The notes: generated by a model from the letters alone, not told the origin. A stretch of 64,000 bases of DNA from Fratercula arctica (GCA_947846985.1 CANTUZ010000014.1:9469837-9533836); one strand, 5' to 3'. Positions 1 through 13,560 are shown, counted from the first letter of the stretch. Made by a program: numbers and translations.

Positions 1-323
1 GGCCAATAATGCCAAGGATAATCCATAGGAATCAGTCCCCGGTGCTGGAAGTGCCTGGAATCTTCTCTGGCCAAGGGATGTTGGCAAATGTTTTGAGGAG
101 GGGAAGAAAACAAATGGAGAACACGGGCCTTTTCCAAAGCTTTCCCTTTGTCCCTCTCTGAAGTCCTCACTCATCAGCCTTTGGTCTTTTTCCCGAGCAG
201 GGCATCCTGCTCCCAGGACTCAGGACCTTCGCTATGGTCCAAGAGTGAATCCAGGGTGAAGAAGAGGTGTTCACGGCTCGAAGACCAGTCTTCTAGCTGA
301 ACATGGATGTGGCGTGTCTGCAG

Positions 324-3193
324 GAGCTCACGTTCCCCACAGTGGTTATCCCCGGTGAGAAGGCAGCGGCCACCCGCCACTTCCCTGCTCCGTGTCTAGG
401 GGCAGCTGTGTGCTCTCTGCTCTTTGGAAAGGGCCGGGAGAAGCAGAGAGTTGCCTCCAAAGGTCAGGGGATGGCTCGAGCGCCCCCAAAACAAACCACT
501 CCCCAAGAGCTGTGTTCATAAATGACCTTTTCTGTGGCATTTTGTTACGAATCTTGCATGGAAATTTAGCCTGCTGTGGCAGTGACGATGTTCCTCCTCC
601 TTGCAGAGGATGTGGAGATCAAGCCGCTGAACTACAGGTGGCTGTTGCGAGCCACCTCCTTCCCGCAGCACATGGTGGCGGACTGCGTGCGAGAGACCAT
701 ACTCCTGTACTCTTTCCAATTGAGGGACGGGCAGCACCTCTCCGCCTTCAAGGACATTGGCGTTCTCTCCTGCCAAGACGGTGTCCTGTGCATTCGGTTT
801 TATTCCGACTGCGTCACAGGGCTGGAGAGCAAGGCCAGCCACATGGCACTGCTTCACACTAAGTTGCTCCACTTTTGAGGCTGCGTCAGTGTCTTTGGGA
901 AGCCTATGGAAGGGTGAGCAACCCAATCGCCGTTGGCCAGCCTGGCTGTGGCAGGGCAGTGACACGCCTTTCCCCGTGCTCACCCCCACTGACTTCTGCC
1001 TCGGCAAAGAAAGTTTCTTCTGAGGTTCTGGGTCCTTGCTCTACGAAAAGCCCGGCAGTGTTATATTGCCCAGTCTCAGGGTTTGCTCTGCAGCTTCTCT
1101 GGAGCAGAGCAAGGGCTAATGTTGATGGAGGAGGGTGTGGGAGGGGGCCGTTGAGAAGTGGCTTTCTTTTGGAGCAGGACACAGTGCCCGCTTCCTTTGG
1201 GAGCCAAGAGAAAACTGCCTTGGGAAGCTTCTAACGGCTCTGTGCCACTTTGCAGAGGCTGTGGGTGCCATGTGCAGCAGTCTCCGGTGCAGCGACCACT
1301 GCTCGGGGGACGCAGGCTGCTCCCGACCGCGCGTTCCCGAGGTGAGTGTGGTTCCTCTGCAGCCCTCGACTGACTGAGTGGGCGGCTTCCCAGCTCCTGC
1401 TCAGGAGCGCGCGGTGTTGGGGCTCGACACTCGGCATGGAGTCAGGGATTAGTCCTGAAGTGACTGGTTTCTGGGGAACTAATGCTGAGTTTGGGCTACA
1501 CGTGTATTCTCCCGGGGTGGCCAGGCATTGTGATCGTGTTTCTCACGCCCAGCTTGCCGTCATTCCCATCAGAGAGAAGCAGCTGCACAGGGAGAGGACT
1601 TTAAGCAACGTTTTCTGGTGTTGGGGGGAGATTGCAAATAAAACCTCTGCATGGCCACAAAGGGAAAGGGGTGCCATGCCTCGCACGACAGCCAGGAGGA
1701 TTGGTGCTGGGCAGCTGCAGAGGGTAGGGGTCACCCTTCTTCAAACCTGTGTCATCACTTGCTTTCCAGTTTTCGGTTTGTTGTGATCAGCGCCGCGGTG
1801 GTTGAGGCTCTCGCCGACCGGCACAAGGCGGCTGCAGCACAGCGCAGGATCAGAAGAGGTATGGGAATGGGTCCCAGCTCTCCAGGTGGGGCCCTTCCCC
1901 ACGCTGGGTGACCACAGCCCAGTTCAAACGCACTCCCCTCGGGGCTGCTCTAAAGAGCTTCCTCCTTTCCCAGGCACAACGGGGCATCCGGAGAAGCTGC
2001 TGCAGAGGCGGGCAAAGTTCTCCCTCCCTGTGCTGCCAAGCCAGAGTCCAGGCAGAAGGCAGCGAGACCTGGGGGAGAAGACTTCTGCCAGGTGAGACCT
2101 CGTTGGATGGGATGAAAGGGATCCTTGAGCCCCTGTAGAAGAGACACCCCCTTTGGACACTCCAGCTGGAGGGACTCAGGAAGGTCCCTGACACGCCCCA
2201 CGGTTTTCATGAGCTCGTTTGCCTCATCACAGGCCCCTTAGTGGGGAGGATGGCAGATGGTGAGTGTGCCCCACATCACTTTGCTTGCCCTTCCAGCAGA
2301 TCTGAGGTGCCGTCCTCTCCGCTGCATCTCCGGCCCATCCATCTGATGTGGCTCAGGGAAGGCTCCCCCATCCCACAGGAAACGGCCCCACCTCCCGCGC
2401 CTCTTCTTCCAGCCTGGGGAGTTTGGATCCCACGTGAAAATGGGAGACCAACCTGCCCCACGCTCATGCCAGCTCCTGCTGGTGTCTCTTTGCAGTGTGC
2501 TCCCCCCGTGTCCAGGCAGCTCCCCCAGGACGAAGGAGGCCGTCAGGCAGGAGCCTGCGCCCGCAGCCAGGCCCACCGCTGCCATCCCGTCCTCTGAAAG
2601 CTTCAGGAGAATGCTGCAGGTACGTGCTCTGCCTTGCTATAACTACCGTGCTGCTCGAGACTCAGCAAACGCCTCTGTGTGCAGAGAGCCATCCTGAAAG
2701 GGTCCCTTGGCCTCTTTTCGTTGTCACCTGTCTGTCACCTCCTTCCTTCTTGACGAAAAGGAGGGCGCTGCGCACCCTTCCCGCCTGTTCTTGCCCCCTG
2801 GGTCATAATGAAACACGTGATTCTGGCCAGGGGCTATGGAAAATGTGCAAGTCCTTTCGAGGCCGTTGACAGTGGAGGTCTTTGGTCACTCAGCTGTGTC
2901 TGCCATGAGCTGAGGAGCCTGGCAGGACTCTGATCTGGGCAGGGGCAAAGCGCTGCCGACTGGGCGGCTGAGGCAAGGGGCACCGACGTGGCTCAGAGCC
3001 GGAGGAAGCCCCTCCAGGAGCGGAGACTAATCCTGCCTGCTGCTGCGTTTCCATCCTCTCCAGGAGGTCTGGCAGCTCTCTGCAGAGTGGGAGAAATCAA
3101 AGACCCGGTGCGAAGAGCAGCTGCAGCGAGCGAAGGCGGAATCGGCGGCGTGGGAAGCCTGGTCTGCAGGGGAGGACCGAAAGCCGCCCCAGG
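324..3193 (+). CDS. CCDC81-like HU-domain protein gene, partial and possibly decayed
   Basis: Putative exons with AG/GT borders lie at 324-354, 607 to about 860 (or 913), 1256-1341, 1770-1858, 1974-2091, 2496-2619 and 3064-3193. The first two join in phase and read ELTFPTVVIPG-E-DVEIKPLNY, then CVRETILLYS, FKDIGVLSC and RFYSDCVTGLE. This matches the second half of the HU-like domain of CCDC81, a centrosome-linked coiled-coil family that I recall as expanded in birds. The 3064-3193 exon (EVWQLSAEWEKSKTRCEEQL...) is a charged helix that would suit the coiled-coil part. The start of the HU domain is missing, so the 5' end lies outside the window or is lost. In exon 2 the frame meets TGA at 876-878 before the donor near 914, which points to a frameshift or an earlier donor. 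The middle exons are supported only by splice signals. The family call is fairly good for exon 2; the gene model as a whole is weak, and a pseudogene is quite possible. Confidence 0.5.
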
Positions 3194-3519
3194 TACGGGC
3201 AGCCATTGACAGCGCTGAGAGCAGCAGCGACCCTCCCTGTCGGGGCACCCCGGGTGGCAGGTCTCATGGGGTGGGAGCAGGACTGACACCCAGCTGCAGG
3301 GCAGGGCTCTGCCTGCTCGTCCCCGTGCGGGAGAGATGGGCAGCAGGACGCGAGGGGCAGAAGCAGCCATCAGCCCGTGACGACGGGCCCGCGGTGCAGA
3401 GTCTCCCGGCGCTGCAGGCTCCTTTGGAGAGGTCGTCAGGGAAACGGCACCTCTGTTTGCCCTCTGGTTTCCTGAGAGCGTCTCCTCCTTGGCAGCCCCT
3501 CGGCACCCCCCTGGCCCCT

Positions 3520-4433
3520 ACAAACACCTGTGTGAATCCTGCAAGGGCTTGTGTGAATCCTTGTGTGAATCCTTGTGTGAGCCCCCCTCACGCAAACTCC
3601 CCCTGGCCCTGCCCTGCCCCACCCACCACCCCCTCACAAACCCCTCCCCCACTGCATCAAATGCTGCCTCAGACCCCGACGCATCCTTGTGCAAACCCTT
3701 GTGCAAACCTTTGTGCAATACACACCCTGCATCAACACCCACCCCCCCCCCAGCCCCTGATCCCCCTCCAACCCCCTCCCCCACCCCCTCATTTCCCCTC
3801 AGCCCCTGAAGAGCCCTCGCACGAACTCTCGTGTAAGGCCGTGTGCAAATCCTCATGACAAATCCTGTTCCTATCAAACCTGCCACCCCCGTCCCCTGTC
3901 CCCCCAATGAACCCTCCTGCAAACACTCACGTACCATCATCCACCCCCTCCCCATCCCACAACCTCCAAATTCCCCCTCAAATCCCCCAAGCCCCCACCC
4001 CCCATGAACCCTTGTGCAAACACTCGTGTGAGACCCCTCCCCAGCCCCCCAACACTCCCAGCCCCTGACTCTTTGCAGGAGGGTTTGCACGACCCCTGAT
4101 GTGAATCCTCGTGTGAGTCTCCTCACCCACCACCCCCCTCTCCCACCCCTAAATCCTCCCCAATTCTCCCCTGAAACCCCTCCCCCACCCTTTCAACCCC
4201 CCCCGCAAACCCTCGTGCAAACCCTCGTGCAACTCCTATTGCAAAAGCTCCTCATGTGCCACCCCCTCCCCACCTCCAAAATCCCAAATCCCCCTGCAAA
4301 CCCCTCCCCCACCCCTCAATCTTCCAGCCCCCCACAAACCCTCGTGCAAGGCCTCGTGCGAATCCTTGAGTGAATCTTTGTGCGAGCCCTTGTGCCAACA
4401 CCCCTGTGCACCAGCACCCCTCCCCCTCTGCAC

Positions 4434-4467
<34 letters not shown>

Positions 4468-6260
4468 AGCCCCCCCCCCCCCAGCCCCCTACCACAAGCC
4501 CTCCCAGAAATCCTCATTCAAACCCTTGTGAAAAAAGCCCTCACGGGATCTTCCCCCCTCCCCCTCCCCCAAATCCCCACTAAAACCCCTCCCCCACCGC
4601 CCCAACCCCCTCCTACAAACCCTCCTGGAAATCCTTGTGCAAACTCTTGTGCAAGTCCTCGTGAAGGCCCTTCATGTGCCACCCCCAAATCCCCCCTTTC
4701 CCACACCTCCAACCCCCCCGCCCGTACGAGCCCCTGTGCAAACCCTCGTGCAAACGCTCACGTACCACCCTCCACTCCCTCCCCAACCCCTAAATCCCTC
4801 CCAACCCCTCCCCCACCCGCCCCCCCATCCCTCCCCAGCCCCCTACAAACCCTTGTGCAAATCCTGGGGTGAGCCCCCTTGTTCCCAACCCCCAGCTCCC
4901 CCACCCCGAAATCCTGTTCCTGTCCAACCTGCAATCCCCGCAGCCCCCTACAAACTCTTGTGCAAGTCGTCATGCAAAGCCTTGTGCAAATTCTCAAGCG
5001 AATCCTTGGGAAAGTCCCCTCACGTGCTGCCGTGCACCGCCATTCCCACCCCCCAAGCCCCCTTAACCCCTCGACCACATCCCCTCACCCCCCATGAATC
5101 CTCGTGCAAATCCTTGTGCGAGCCCCCTCCTGTGCCATCACCCACCCTGTCACCCTCCTCCTCCCCTCGAACCCACCCTCAAACCTCTCCCCCACACCCC
5201 CTGAAAAACCCTCTTGTGCAAAACCCGCTCCTACGCTCTCCACGCCCCTCCCCCACCCCTAAATCCCCCCCAAACCCCTCCCCCACCCCCAAAACCCCCT
5301 CATTCCTCTACAAACCCTCGTTTGAGGTCTTCTGCGAATCCTTGTGCAAAATGCCCTAAAGTCTCACCACCCCCGTCCCCCCTCCCCCAGCCTCTCTATC
5401 CCCCCAAACCCTTGTTTGAACCCACCACCCCCCATCCCCCAAATCCCCCCAAAGCCCCTCCCCCACCTCCAACCCCCCCAACCCCCTACAAACCCTTCTG
5501 TGAACCCTCGTGCACATCCTTGTGCGAGCCCCCTCACGTGCCAACACCTGACCTCTCCCCCTCCCCACCCCCAAATGCCCTGTGAAACCCCTCCCCCACC
5601 CCTTCAAGCCCCTGTGAAGCCTCGTGCAAACCCTCGTGCAAACGCTCACATACCATCATCCACCCCCTCCCCCACCCCCCCCACATGCCCCCCCCCCCGT
5701 CCCCCCAGCCCCCTCCAACAAGTCATCATGGAAATCCTCGTGTAAACCCTCGTGCAAAACCCCCTTGTATGACCCCCCGCCCCCAAATTTCCCCTCAGAC
5801 CCCTCCCCCACCACCCACACGCCCAGCGAACCCTCACGCAAACCTCCAGGTGAACCATCATGCAAGGCCTTGTGTGAATCCTCGTGTAAATCCTTGTACA
5901 AACCCCAACCCCCCCCCCCCCTCCCCAGTCCCTCTTCCCCCCAAAACCCTTGTGGGAATCCTGGTGCGAGGCCTCGTGCGAATCCTCATGCAATTTCTCA
6001 TGTGAAACCCCTCGTGCGCCATAATCCACCCCCCCCCCCCCCCCCCCCCCCCCAAATCCAGCATCAATCCCTCCCCCACGCCCCCGGCCCCGTGAAATCC
6101 ACGTGCAAGGTCTCGTGTGAATCCTTGTGCAAATCTTCACACGAGCCGCCTCGCGTGCCCCCGCCCCCACCTCCCAAATCCCCCCTCAATTCCCCCCCCC
6201 CCGCCCCACAAACCCTCGTGCAAACCCTCACGCGAGCCCTCGTGCGACGCCCCCTCGTGC
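3520..6260. repeat. C-rich minisatellite with TCGTGCAAAC/TGTGTGAATCC core
   Basis: About 2.7 kb of degenerate tandem repeat. Short cores such as CCTCGTGCAAACCCTCGTGC, CTTGTGTGAATCC and CTTGTGCGAGCC alternate with runs of CCCCTCCCCCACCCC. It contains uninterrupted C tracts near 4437-4480 and 6028-6053. Long proline-rich reading frames here are by-products of the composition. It follows the last supported CCDC81-like exon and may sit in an intron of that gene. Confidence 0.85.
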
Positions 6261-6661
6261 GCCGCTCCCCAAATAAAACCCCCGACGCCCCACCTGAACT
6301 GCTGCAGCTCGTTCTGGAGCGCGCCCGCACCGGGACAGCGCTGGGCACGGCTGGCGACGCTCAGAGGTCGCTACTTGCGGCAGAGCAGTTCCATGGCACG
6401 GGCACCGTCAGACCGTGCCGCCAGTTCTTAAAATCCCCGCTGGGCTTGGAAAATCACGTCGGCATCCGGAGACTCCCAGGCTGTTATCGGCGCTGCTGCG
6501 CCCTGCGAGAAGCAGCCCAGGGGTTCCCCCTCCGCAGCTCCGAGGAGACGACCAGGGTGTCGGCAGAGTTCCTGGAGCGTTCCGACGGGTGAGCGTGACA
6601 GGAGAGATCCCCCACGCGCCCGGCGCTGGAAACAGACTCCTGTCGGCTTTCTGACCTACAG

Positions 6662-6733
6662 ACCTGGCTGGAGAGGGATGGGTTTGTCACGGACTTTGGG
6701 GACATCATGAGGCCCCTGGTGCCTGCCCCGTGA
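6662..6733 (+). CDS. Possible terminal exon, unidentified
   Basis: After TTTCTGACCTACAG the sequence reads TWLERDGFVTDFGDIMRPLV plus PAP and a TGA stop at 6731-6733, a plausible short C-terminal exon. A candidate preceding exon (about 6536-6586, ending CGACGG before GTGAGC) splices in phase in only one, less protein-like, frame. It could be the 3' end of the CCDC81-like gene upstream or a chance open stretch. I do not recognise the protein. Confidence 0.25.
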   Translation, partial: TWLERDGFVTDFGDIMRPLVPAP

Positions 6734-7454
6734 TGTCACAAAGGGGGGCTCTGACTGCCCCGTGATGTCACAAAGGGGGGTGTTCCTCCCTGCTGTACGA
6801 TAAAAGGGGGTGCAGGCGCTGTGGGAGGCGTCAGCGGGCGCTGGGCACCCCAGCCTGGCGTCGTGCGGGCAGACTGCAGCCTCGGCCTCTGCCGCCCCGG
6901 CAGCGCTGGGGGTCCCGTCACTGGGGATCCGCATGGCGGGACTGTGCTGGTGACTCGGAGCCGGTGCCATGGGGCGCTCCAACGTCCCTCCCCGCCTCAC
7001 CTGGCCCCGCTCCTGATGCTGGTGACGGGGCTCAGCATGGTCTCTACCATCGCGGTGCGCCGCGGCACGGGCTGGGGTGGGATGTGGCATGGGGGGATGC
7101 GGTGGGGCACTGGGAGATGCTCCTGGCTCTGGCGTGGCTGAAAGTTCGTAGGACGGCGTGCCAGCGAGGTCCTTCGGTCTGCCGTCCCAGGGGAGGCAAG
7201 GGACGGAGAGCCATGCGATAGCAAAGGCACAAGGGAGAGTGATGGTCCGGAAATCACCAAAGCGCCCGGGAAAGGTCAGGTAGGAATTCGGCCTTCGCTT
7301 CCCAGAGAGGTGACGGGGTCGGTAGCAAAGCTGAAGTGCGTCTACACCAGTGCGCGCAGCGTGGGCAGCGAAGAGGAGGAGGTGGGAGCCATTGTGCAGC
7401 AGCATCACGGACAGAGCTGCCATCCCAGAACCGTGGGGGGGGGTGGCTGCAGCG
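6734..7454. other. No gene assigned; duplicated CRE-like element and TATA-like box
   Basis: A TGATGTCACAAAGGGGGG block occurs twice (about 6730-6748 and 6761-6780), followed by GATAAAAGGG near 6797-6806. A hydrophobic stretch LAPLLMLVTGLSMVSTIA is open near 6990-7055 but lacks a convincing start in its frame. This could be a small promoter with a degraded first exon. Reverse-strand open frames across the interval have the biased composition of the opposite strand and look like shadows. Confidence 0.25.
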
Positions 7455-7850
7455 CTGCGTTGGGTGGCTACAAACGCTTCAGAAGGGCTCCGGGGAGACC
7501 TTACAGCAGCCTCCCAGTACCCAGGGGGGCTCCAGGAGAGACGGGGAGGGACCCTGGAGCAGGGAGGGAGCCACAGGACAGAGGGCAACGGTTTTACACT
7601 GACAGAGGGGAGATTTGGATGCGACCTGAGGAAGAAATTGTTGGCTGTGAGGGGGGTGAGCCCCTGGCCCAGGTTGCCCAGAGAAGCTGTGGCTGCCCCA
7701 TCCCTGGAGGGGTTCAAGGCCAGGTTGGACGGGGCTTGGAGCAACCTGGGCTGGGGGGAGGTGTCCCTGCCCAGGGCAGGGGGTGGCACTGGGTGGGCTT
7801 TAAGGCCCCTTCCCACCCAAACCGTTCTGTGATTGTATGATTAATTCTAT
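7455..7850 (+). mobile_element. CR1 LINE, 5'-truncated 3' end
   Basis: This non-LTR retrotransposon fragment carries the familiar CR1 tail: a GGTTGCCCAGAGAAGCTGTG stretch near 7670, CCATCCCTGGAGGGGTTCAA, GGAGGTGTCCCTGCCCAGGG, then CCTTCCCACCCAAACCG and a degenerate TTCTGTGATTGTATGA 3' repeat. Only the terminal RT-end and 3' UTR portion is present. The 5' boundary is approximate, placed where the CR1-like wording starts (GGCTACAAACGCTTCAGAAG). Confidence 0.9.
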
Positions 7851-9020
7851 GGCAGGCCAGGAAGGAGAGGCGGTGGAGTGGCCCTCCGTGTTAGGGAGTG
7901 TTATGAATGTCTTTTTTTACGTGCGCACAAATATGTGGATCCAGGAAAGCCTGAGAACATCCGCTCTCGTAAGAGCTGATGCGTATATGGAGCGGTGGAC
8001 GAGCGAGAGGCTCGCCTATAGTTAAAATTTCCCTCTTTGAGTTGAAATACTCGCCATACGCCGGCATTCCTCAGTGGGTGACAGCTGGGACTCGAGGGGG
8101 GTTGACTTGCGCTGGCCGCCCAGTCCTGGAGGTGTTTGCCTGAGCGGCTCCCGGCTCAGGGGAGGTGCTGGCCACAGCCCGCTGGGATCTGGGAGAGCTG
8201 GAAGGGTCTCGCTGGAATCGCTACTTACAGGGTCCGAGATAATTGACGTTTGTCAGGTATTTTTCCACTCTGGCCCAACTCGGACACTTTTCCACTCCCG
8301 ACCCAGAGTCGATGGCTTGGAGCAATCAGGATCCTGTCGGCCCGTAGCGGAGATACCACTTTAGACGGAGCCAATTCTGCCCTACCTGTGAAAGCAAACC
8401 CCCAAATTTCCGTGCTCCGAATCCTAGCAGTGCCAGCTTCGTTCCCGTTTCGCTGTCAGTCCCTGAGCAGCCGGGAAGCGCGGCTGTTGGTGCCCCAAGC
8501 GATAGAACGGAGCTGGCGGGGTCTCTTCTGTGCTCTGCCGGTCTCCAGCGCTGGCGGCACTGGGTGAATGGTTTTGAGGTGACAGCTCTGAACGCCACGG
8601 CCAGAGCGTTCACGCTTTAGCCCCGTGTTTTGTGGCAGGACAAGCTGGTCTGGCTTCGGGGGCTGGTTTGCGCAGGTGAGACTTCGCCGCGGTTTGTTTT
8701 TCTCCAGAGATCTCCCGGGTTTGTAGCCCAAGGGAAGCAAAAGCAGCTGAAGCCGTATGAGGAAAGAGCCTCGTGCGCTGGCAGCTCTCCTTTAGCGACT
8801 TTTGAGACCATTTTGCTATTGGCATTCCAACTTTTTCACAAAAAGGAAGAGGATGTTGCTGCTCTCGTTGATTATCAAACCAGGAGGTTTCTTGAAAGGT
8901 GCTGACAGTGTGTTGAGACGGTGACAGTGCGCTGTTCCGCGTATCGCTCGGCTTCTCTGGCTGTGAAAGGACTCTCTGAAGCGCTATGGAATTCCATATT
9001 AATACACATTCTGATGTTTG
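7851..9020. other. Unassigned single-copy sequence
   Basis: Moderate-GC, non-repetitive DNA between the CR1 fragment and the next tandem repeat. Short open frames (for example 8630-8905 +) show no recognisable domain. No supported exon, RNA or promoter was found. Confidence 0.4.
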
Positions 9021-9029
9021 GATTAGAAT

Positions 9030-9475
9030 TTGGATGGGATTCTTGGGGTTGGATTTTGGATGGGATTTTGGGGGTTGGATTTTTCAGTTTTTTGCGTTGG
9101 ATTTTGGGTTGGATTTTTGGGGTTGGATTTTTTGGGTCGGAATTTTTGGGGTGGGTATTGGGTTTTTTGAGTTGGATTTTTCATCTTGGATTTTTGGGCT
9201 TTTGGCGTTAAATTTTTTTGAGTTTTTGGGGGTCGGATTTTTTTAATTTTGGGGTTGGATTTTTCGTGTTGGATTTTTGGGGTTCTCGAGTTGGATTTTT
9301 GGGGTTGCACTTTTCAGTTTTTTGGATTGTATTTTGGGTTTGGAAATTTTGGGTTGGAGTTTGTGGGTTTGATTTTGGAGTTGGATTTTTGGGGTTGGAT
9401 TTTTCATGTTGGAGTTTCTGGGGTTCTTGAGTTGGATTTTTGGGTTCGATTTTGTGGTGTGGCAAAAGGAAAACC
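9030..9475. repeat. TTGGATTTTTGGGG minisatellite
   Basis: Tandem G/T-rich repeat of roughly 14-17 bp, typically TTGGATTTTTGGGG with GGGTTGGATTTTGGA variants. All pyrimidine bias on the plus strand is T, so both strands yield low-complexity open frames. Confidence 0.9.
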
Positions 9476-9519
9476 CGGAGCCCCAAGGTCTGCGCAGCGA
9501 TTCTGCCATGCCCAAGGAG

Positions 9520-11480
<1,961 letters not shown>

Positions 11481-12115
11481 TATCATGGCCTCCGTTGGGG
11501 TATTATGGCCGCCATTGAAGGTGTCATGGCCACCACTTTGGCATCACGGCCACCATTTTGGTGTCACAGCCACCATTGGAGGTCACAGATGCCATTTTGG
11601 TGTCACAGCTGCCATTTTGGCACTGTGGCCGCCATCTTGGTGCCATGGCCACCATTGGATGTATCATGGCCGCCATTGGAGGTATCATGGCCGCCATTGG
11701 AGGTGTCACGGCCGCCACTGGAGGTGTCATGGCCACCACTGAAGGTATCATGGCCGCCATTTTGGCATCATGGCCACCATCAGAGGTATTGTGGCCTCCA
11801 TTGGAGGTCACGGCCACCATTTTGGCATCCCAGCCACCATTTTGCTGTCAGGGCTGCCATTTTGGTATCACAGCCACCATCTTGGCACCCTGGCCACCAT
11901 TTTGGTGTCATGGCTGCCATTGCGGCCGCCATCTTGGCATCATGGCCACCATTGGAGATGTCACGGCTACTGTTTTGGTGTCACAGCTGCCATTTTGGTG
12001 TCACGGCCGCCGTGGGCAGTATCATGGCTGCCATCTTGGCATCGCAGCCACCATTTTGGCATCACGGCTGCCATTTTGGTACTGTGGCTGCCATCTTGGT
12101 GCCACAGCGGGGCGG
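11481..12115. repeat. GCCGCCATTTTGG/GTGTCACAG minisatellite
   Basis: Tandem repeat of ATGGCCGCCATTGGAGGTGT and CCGCCATTTTGGTGTCACAG units, reading CAAAATGGCGGC on the minus strand. It runs to within a few bases of the exon 1 donor. The same core is found inside exon 1 of the GRK1-like gene and in 25340-26105. Confidence 0.88.
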
Positions 12116-12627
12116 GGCCTCACCTGCGGGAGACCCGGCGATGGCGGCGGCGCTGAGGAAGGCGCAGTGCTGGGCCCCGCTGGGGGTGAAGAAGCGGCTC
12201 CTGATGGCGGCGGCTGCCCCGCCCCGCTCCGCCTCCTCGCACTGCTCGTAGGCCTCCAGCTCCGCCCACAGCGCCCCGGCCGCGGCCAATCCCAGCCTCC
12301 CTTCTAGGAACCGCCGGAAGAGCAGCTCCCGATTGGCTGCTCCATGCACTGCCACCGGAAGCAAGTATCCTCTTCAAGATGGCCGCCACCATGTGCGACG
12401 CCATTTTGGGCCCCGCTGACGCCATTTTGGGCCTTTCCACCGCCATTTTGTCCCCCTGCGCTGCCGCCGCCAGCCAGGCGGGCGCGCAGGGCCTGGCACT
12501 GGGAGATGTGGGGCAGGTGCAGCCGGGCCCGCTGCCGCCGATCCCGGCCCGAGGAAGCCCCCGGCCCGCCCCGGGCCGACACGTAGGCCGAGTTGGCCAC
12601 CACCGTCTCCAGGCCGCCAATGTCCAT

Positions 12628-13560
12628 GGCTGCTGGGGGCCGCTGGAGGTGGGGGGGGCAGAGGTGAGCGCTCGTGCCACGCACGAGGACATATTGTCCC
12701 CATTCCCCCCCTCCCCCCCCAGCCATGTCCCTCCCCCACGGATTAAACCCCCCCGGGGGCAAGGTCATGGCTCTTAAAGGGCCGGCGCACTATAATTAGC
12801 GGGGAAAGCGGCTCAGCCCCGGCCTAAGCCGCTTTCAGGGCACAAGAAGGAGGGGGGGAACACCGCCACCCCCCCATATCCCACAGTGCACCGGGGCCAC
12901 CAAGCATGATGGGAAGGAGGTGTCATCATTGTCCCCCCCCCCGCCCCCCATTTCCCCCCCCAAGGTTGAGAATGACACCGCAAAGGATTCTGGGAGGTGT
13001 CATGTCCATCGTGCATCCACCCCCCCCAAAAGGTGGCGGCTCCAATGGTCCTTTGCAGCAAAGGATGATGGGAAGGAGGGGGGGGGAGGGAAGGGGGACC
13101 CACCCCTGGGACCCCCCCACCCCAAAAGAACCCAGGCGTTTGGGACCCCCCCACCCTGAGGGGGACCCACATATTCAGGACACACACCCCCACACCCTCA
13201 GGGGACCCAGGTATTGGGGACCCCCCACCCCCAGAGGACCCATCACCCAGGTCCCCCCACCCGGAGGGGACCCAAGTGTCCAGGACCCCCCCACCCCACC
13301 CCAAAGGGACCCAGATACTGGGGACCCCCCCACCACCCCCGAGGGCATCCAGGTGTCCGGGACCCCCCACCCCAAAGGGACCCTGGTGTCTGACACCCCC
13401 CACCCCAAGGGGATCCAGGTGTCCCTGGGCACCCGCGCCCCCACCCCGGGACCCCCCATTCCCACCTCACCTGCACAGCTCCTGCTCGCCCGCGGCGGCT
13501 CCCGGTAGCCCCGGGGCCGGGATTAGCCCCGCCCGGGGATTAACCAAATCCCCCGGGGGA
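12628..13560 (-). promoter_or_regulatory. Candidate photoreceptor-type upstream region of GRK1-like gene
   Basis: On the minus strand CTAATCCC lies at 13526-13519, TTAATCCC at 13543-13536, TTAATCC at 12746-12740 and a TAATTATA element near 12797-12790. CTAATCC is the consensus of the photoreceptor homeodomain factor CRX, which is known to drive mammalian GRK1. Much of the interval is GACCCAGGCGTC-type repeat, so the motif grouping could be chance. Confidence 0.35.

Noticed and set aside
3271..6592. Long proline-rich ORFs on the plus strand and Gly-rich ORFs on minus
   Set aside because: They are products of C-rich tandem repeats lacking stops, with no domain and no splice context.
6656..7816. 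386-codon minus-strand ORF
   Set aside because: It overlaps the CR1 tail and promoter-like sequence, its residues follow strand composition, and no domain is recognised.
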